Below are positions 61,665 through 64,000 of a stretch of DNA of 64,000 bases, piece by piece. The notes beneath the pieces were generated by a model, which ran no database searches, had not been told where the DNA came from, and was given only the letters and a program-made list of their open reading frames with translations. The position numbers were made by a program, and so were the translations under genes. Position 1 is the first letter of the stretch, and each line of letters begins with the position of its first letter. This DNA is from Micromonospora chersina (GTDB taxonomy: Bacteria; Actinomycetota; Actinomycetes; Mycobacteriales; Micromonosporaceae): contig NZ_FMIB01000002.1 in assembly GCF_900091475.1 (NCBI RefSeq), positions 310,001-374,000 on the forward strand, in the 5' to 3' direction.

Positions 61665-62630
61665 ATGAGCGCGGAGCCGCTGGAGATCCACCTGGAGGAG
61701 CAGGACCTCGGCCGCAGTCTGCGGGAGGACGTGCGGGCCGGGCTGACGGCGACGCCGAAGTGGCTGCCACCGAAATGGTTCTACGACGCCCGGGGCAGCG
61801 CGCTCTTCGAGGAGATCACCCGGCTGCCGGAGTACTACCCGACCCGGGCCGAGCGGGCGGTGCTGGCCGCGCACGCCGACGACATCGCCGCGGTGACCGG
61901 CGCGAAGACGCTGATCGAGCTGGGCTCCGGCTCGTCGGAGAAGACCCGGCTGCTGCTGGACGCGTTCACCCGACACGGCGACCTGGGCACCTTCGTCCCG
62001 CTGGACGTCTCGGTCAGCGCGCTGCGCCAGTCCACCGCGCAGATCGCCGCCGCGTACCCGGGGCTGCGGGTGCGGGGCATCGTGGGCGACTTCACCCGGC
62101 ACCTGGACCGGCTGCCCACCGGCGGCCGGCGGCTGGTGCTGTTCCTCGGCGGGACCATCGGCAACCTGCTGCCGGCGGAACGGGCGGAGTTCCTCACCGC
62201 GATGCGTGCGGCGCTGGAGTGCGGCGACTGGCTGCTGATCGGCACCGACCTGGTGAAGGACCCGTCGGTGATCGTCCCCGCCTACGACGACGCGGCCGGG
62301 GTGACCGCCGAGTTCAACCGGAACGTGCTCCGGGTGATCAACCGGGAGCTGGGGGCGGACTTCGACCCGGCGGCGTTCCGGCACGTGGCGGTCTGGGATC
62401 CGCAGCGCGAGTGGATCGAGATGCGGCTGCGCGCCGAGCATCCGGCCCGGGTCCACGTGCTGGACCTGGAGGTGGGGTTCGCCGCCGGCGAGGAACTGCG
62501 GACCGAGGTCTCGGCCAAGTTCCGCCCGGAGGGGATCGCCCGGGAACTGGCCGCGGCCGGGTTCGTCCGGCAGGAGTTCTGGACCGATCCGGACGGGCTG
62601 TTCGGGGTCAGCCTGGCCCGGGCCGACTGA
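61665..62630 (+). CDS. egtD: L-histidine N(alpha)-methyltransferase EgtD
   Basis: A 321-residue SAM methyltransferase that trimethylates histidine to hercynine, the first step of ergothioneine synthesis. It has PPKWFYDARGSALFEEITRLPEYYPTRAE near 37-65, the SAM loop IELGSGSSEKTRLLLDA, FVPLDVSVSALRQS, LFLGGTIGNLLP and the product-binding YNRNVL-type FNRNVLRVINRELGADFD. It is last in the operon and followed by a strong hairpin. No egtE (C-S lyase) follows, so the last step must be done by an enzyme encoded elsewhere. Confidence 0.96.
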   Translation: MSAEPLEIHLEEQDLGRSLREDVRAGLTATPKWLPPKWFYDARGSALFEEITRLPEYYPTRAERAVLAAHADDIAAVTGAKTLIELGSGSSEKTRLLLDAFTRHGDLGTFVPLDVSVSALRQSTAQIAAAYPGLRVRGIVGDFTRHLDRLPTGGRRLVLFLGGTIGNLLPAERAEFLTAMRAALECGDWLLIGTDLVKDPSVIVPAYDDAAGVTAEFNRNVLRVINRELGADFDPAAFRHVAVWDPQREWIEMRLRAEHPARVHVLDLEVGFAAGEELRTEVSAKFRPEGIARELAAAGFVRQEFWTDPDGLFGVSLARAD

Positions 62631-62638
62631 CCCGCCGG

Positions 62639-62672
62639 GCCGCCGCGGGTGAGCCTGTTCACCCGCGGCGGC
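62639..62672 (+). terminator. Terminator of the egt operon
   Basis: A perfect 14-bp stem (62639-62652 with 62659-62672) with a six-base loop lies eight bases past the egtD stop. Confidence 0.75.
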
Positions 62673-62691
62673 CCGCCCCGCGATGATCGGC

Positions 62692-62697
62692 TAGGCT
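62692..62697 (+). promoter_or_regulatory. -10 element of the riboswitch transcript
   Basis: TAGGCT, placing the start of transcription about seven bases later, right at the first paired bases of the riboswitch. Confidence 0.5.
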
Positions 62698-62704
62698 GGG
62701 CGGC

Positions 62705-62830
62705 GCGAAGGGGAGTAGCCCCCAATGTCGTGGTCGACATACTGGTGCGTTCCGCATCCGGCCACGCGGCCCCGGTCCCCGGGGCGGGCGAGACCTTCGA
62801 CTCAGGCTGTCGCAGCCGGGTCGAGGGCGC
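62705..62830 (+). ncRNA. yybP-ykoY manganese riboswitch
   Basis: The leader shows the two conserved loops of the yybP-ykoY family: GGGGAGTAGCC near 62710 with its GTCGACATACTGG partner, and GGCGAGACCTTCGACTC near 62789 with GGTCGAGGGCGCC closing the second arm. The family senses Mn2+ and switches on exporters; TMEM165/GDT1 genes are a known target. The closing arm ends about 25 bases before a CTCC-rich region and the gene's ribosome binding site, so control could be at translation or through an alternative hairpin. Confidence 0.88.
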
Positions 62831-62867
62831 CTCCGTACCTCCTCCCGGCTTGATCGGGAAGGTTCAC

Positions 62868-63455
62868 ATGGACGGTTTCCTCGTCGCGCTGGTGATCAGC
62901 TTCGGCGTCATCTTCGTCGCCGAGCTGGGCGACAAGTCCCAGCTCATGGCGCTGACATTCGCCACCCGGTTCAAGCCGGTGCCGGTGCTCATCGGCATCA
63001 CGGTCGCCACCGCTATCGTGCACCTGGCCTCGGTCGCCATCGGGTACGGCCTCCACGCCGCGCTGCCCACCAGCTGGATCTCGCTCATCGCCGGTCTCGC
63101 GTTCCTCGGCTTCGGCGCCTGGACGCTGCGCGGCGACAAGCTGACCGAGGAGGAGAAGCGCAAGGCGGAGAAGAGCAGCCGCAACGCGATCATCACCGTC
63201 GGTGTGGCGTTCTTCCTGGCCGAGCTGGGCGACAAGACCATGCTGGCCACCATCACCCTGGCCACCAAGTACGGCTGGTTCGGCACCTGGCTGGGCTCGA
63301 CCCTCGGCATGGTGGCCGCCGATGCCCTGGCGATCCTGGTGGGCCGCCTCCTCGGCCGGCACCTGCCGGAGAAGGCCATCCGGTACGGCGCGGCCGTGCT
63401 CTTCGCCATCTCCGGCCTCTGGCTGGTCCTCGAGGCGGTCGCCGAGCTCGCCTGA
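62868..63455 (+). CDS. TMEM165/GDT1 family manganese exporter
   Basis: A 195-residue membrane protein with six helices and both family signatures: VIFVAELGDKSQLMALTFATRF near 15-36 and FFLAELGDKTMLATITLATKYG near 108-129. The paired E-x-G-D-K motifs bind the ion. The charged loop between (KLTEEEKRKAEKSSRN) is cytoplasmic. It removes Mn2+ (and possibly Ca2+) in exchange for protons. The ATG at 62868 has GGGAAGG six bases upstream. Riboswitch control supports the Mn assignment. Confidence 0.93.
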   Translation: MDGFLVALVISFGVIFVAELGDKSQLMALTFATRFKPVPVLIGITVATAIVHLASVAIGYGLHAALPTSWISLIAGLAFLGFGAWTLRGDKLTEEEKRKAEKSSRNAIITVGVAFFLAELGDKTMLATITLATKYGWFGTWLGSTLGMVAADALAILVGRLLGRHLPEKAIRYGAAVLFAISGLWLVLEAVAELA

Positions 63456-63622
63456 CTCCGTCTCCGCCGTCGCGGCCGGTGACCCGGTCGCGGCGGCGGA
63501 ATCCCGGTTCCGATGATCGTGGACGGCGTCCCTGGGTATGAACATCTGGGCCGCGCCGGGCGGAGTGACCGTCGCCGGGCGGGTGCCACTGGAGCAGATG
63601 GGACGACCGGGAGGTTCCGCGC

Positions 63623-63826
63623 ATGAGTCGACACGACGAGCCCAACGAGTTCGGTTTCGCCGGGGAGGGCACCGCTCCGGAGCCCCCGCCCGGCGCACGC
63701 TCGGACGAGCAGGACCGGGCCGAGGAGGTCGCGGTGCCGGGCGACGACCTCCTCGACCCGTACGCCGACGCGGTGGAGGAGGAGACCGACGGGACGGAGG
63801 AGGAGAAGGCCCACCGCCGACGGTGA
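63623..63826 (+). CDS. Small acidic hypothetical protein
   Basis: A 67-residue protein rich in Asp, Glu, Pro and Arg with no hydrophobic segment; it is probably disordered (EPPPGARSDEQDRAEEVAVPGDD). I do not recognise it. The ATG follows GGAGG by eight bases, which supports a real gene. Confidence 0.6.
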   Translation: MSRHDEPNEFGFAGEGTAPEPPPGARSDEQDRAEEVAVPGDDLLDPYADAVEEETDGTEEEKAHRRR

Positions 63827-63859
63827 CCCCCGGCGCGGCGTGCCGGGCGCGTTGCCGCG

Positions 63860-64000
63860 CTACGCGCTCTCGTCCTGGTAGACGTCCGGCACGCCGTCGC
63901 CGTCGGAGTCCCGGCTCTCCCGCTCGCTGATCCGCCGGTAGACCCGGTTGCGCCGGATCAGGACCGTCGCGGCCAGCGCGGCCGAGAGCAGCGAGCCGAG
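63860..64000 (-). CDS. C-terminal end of an unidentified membrane protein (partial)
   Basis: The minus strand is open from the window edge to a TAG at 63862-63860, 46 codons. The piece reads as the end of a hydrophobic helix ([12 protein letters not shown]), a basic stretch ([15 protein letters not shown]) and an acidic tail with [14 protein letters not shown], a pattern like a thrombospondin type 3 calcium loop. The start lies beyond the window, so the family cannot be named. Confidence 0.6.
   Translation of the reverse strand, partial: LGSLLSAALAATVLIRRNRVYRRISERESRDSDGDGVPDVYQDESA

Overview
The window looks like chromosomal DNA of a high-GC actinomycete, most likely a Micromonosporaceae member (Micromonospora-like). 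This rests on the very strong GC bias at third codon positions, many GTG starts, Lsr2, a complete egtABCD ergothioneine block, the long actinobacterial serine hydroxymethyltransferase, HspR-type regulation of lon, and two palindromic intergenic elements of a kind I associate with this family. I see no insertion sequence, prophage, CRISPR array, tRNA or rRNA. The window reads as ordinary core and accessory chromosome, and its most interesting content is regulatory.

Layout. 1-7.2 kb: the 3' end of a ribulokinase gene; glyA behind a ZTP (pfl) riboswitch; an SDR oxidoreductase; a hemerythrin-like protein; a secreted subtilase; an operon of a histidine phosphatase and the NAD(P)HX dehydratase NnrD; and a small helical protein. 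7.3-16 kb: a small membrane protein; a stand-alone LigD polymerase domain; an Lrp/AsnC regulator divergent from a three-gene 2-oxoacid dehydrogenase operon (E1 alpha, E1 beta, E2); a parallel beta-helix protein; and a lipoprotein L,D-transpeptidase. 16-20.6 kb: a strictosidine-synthase-like beta-propeller, a STAS protein, an FKBP isomerase, DoxX divergent from a CBS-CBS-BON protein around a DosR-like palindrome, and a BtuF-like binding protein. 20.7-28 kb: an Asp23/DUF2273/DUF6286 envelope cluster with a DICT-domain protein, a DUF2726-like protein, a secreted Gly/Asn/Gln-repeat protein, a PP2C-like protein, and Lsr2.

28-41 kb: lon with a HAIR (HspR) box, a DEAD-box RNA helicase, a membrane protein, a NarL-type two-component pair, an ArsR-type regulator divergent from a secreted GH43 arabinanase, a 2H phosphoesterase, and a P450 coupled to an isocitrate lyase/PEP mutase-family enzyme. 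41-48.9 kb: an M15-like (DUF5715) peptidase coupled to an AsnB-type amidotransferase, DUF1203, a PfkB kinase, a secreted Ntn-type amidase, LVIVD and DUF305 secreted proteins sharing a Crp-type site, and a small protein ending in a palindromic repeat. 49-58 kb: a DNA-binding-domain-only GntR protein, a second two-component pair followed by a MacB-type ABC exporter, a Ser/Thr kinase, and an ECF sigma factor with a candidate membrane anti-sigma. 58-64 kb: egtABCD, a TMEM165/GDT1 manganese exporter under a yybP-ykoY riboswitch, a small acidic protein, and the 3' end of an unidentified membrane protein gene.

Working logic. glyA and the GDT1 exporter are each controlled by a metabolite- or metal-sensing RNA visible in their leaders. 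lon, the DoxX/CBS-BON pair, the LVIVD/DUF305 pair, the 2-oxoacid dehydrogenase operon and the ABC exporter each have a recognisable palindrome in the right place. At least eight genes have a TANNNT -10 element 6-8 bases before the start codon, so they are probably transcribed without a leader. No RNA-seq or database search was available. Functions are by recognition of sequence motifs, and start codons are chosen by ribosome binding site or -10 spacing.
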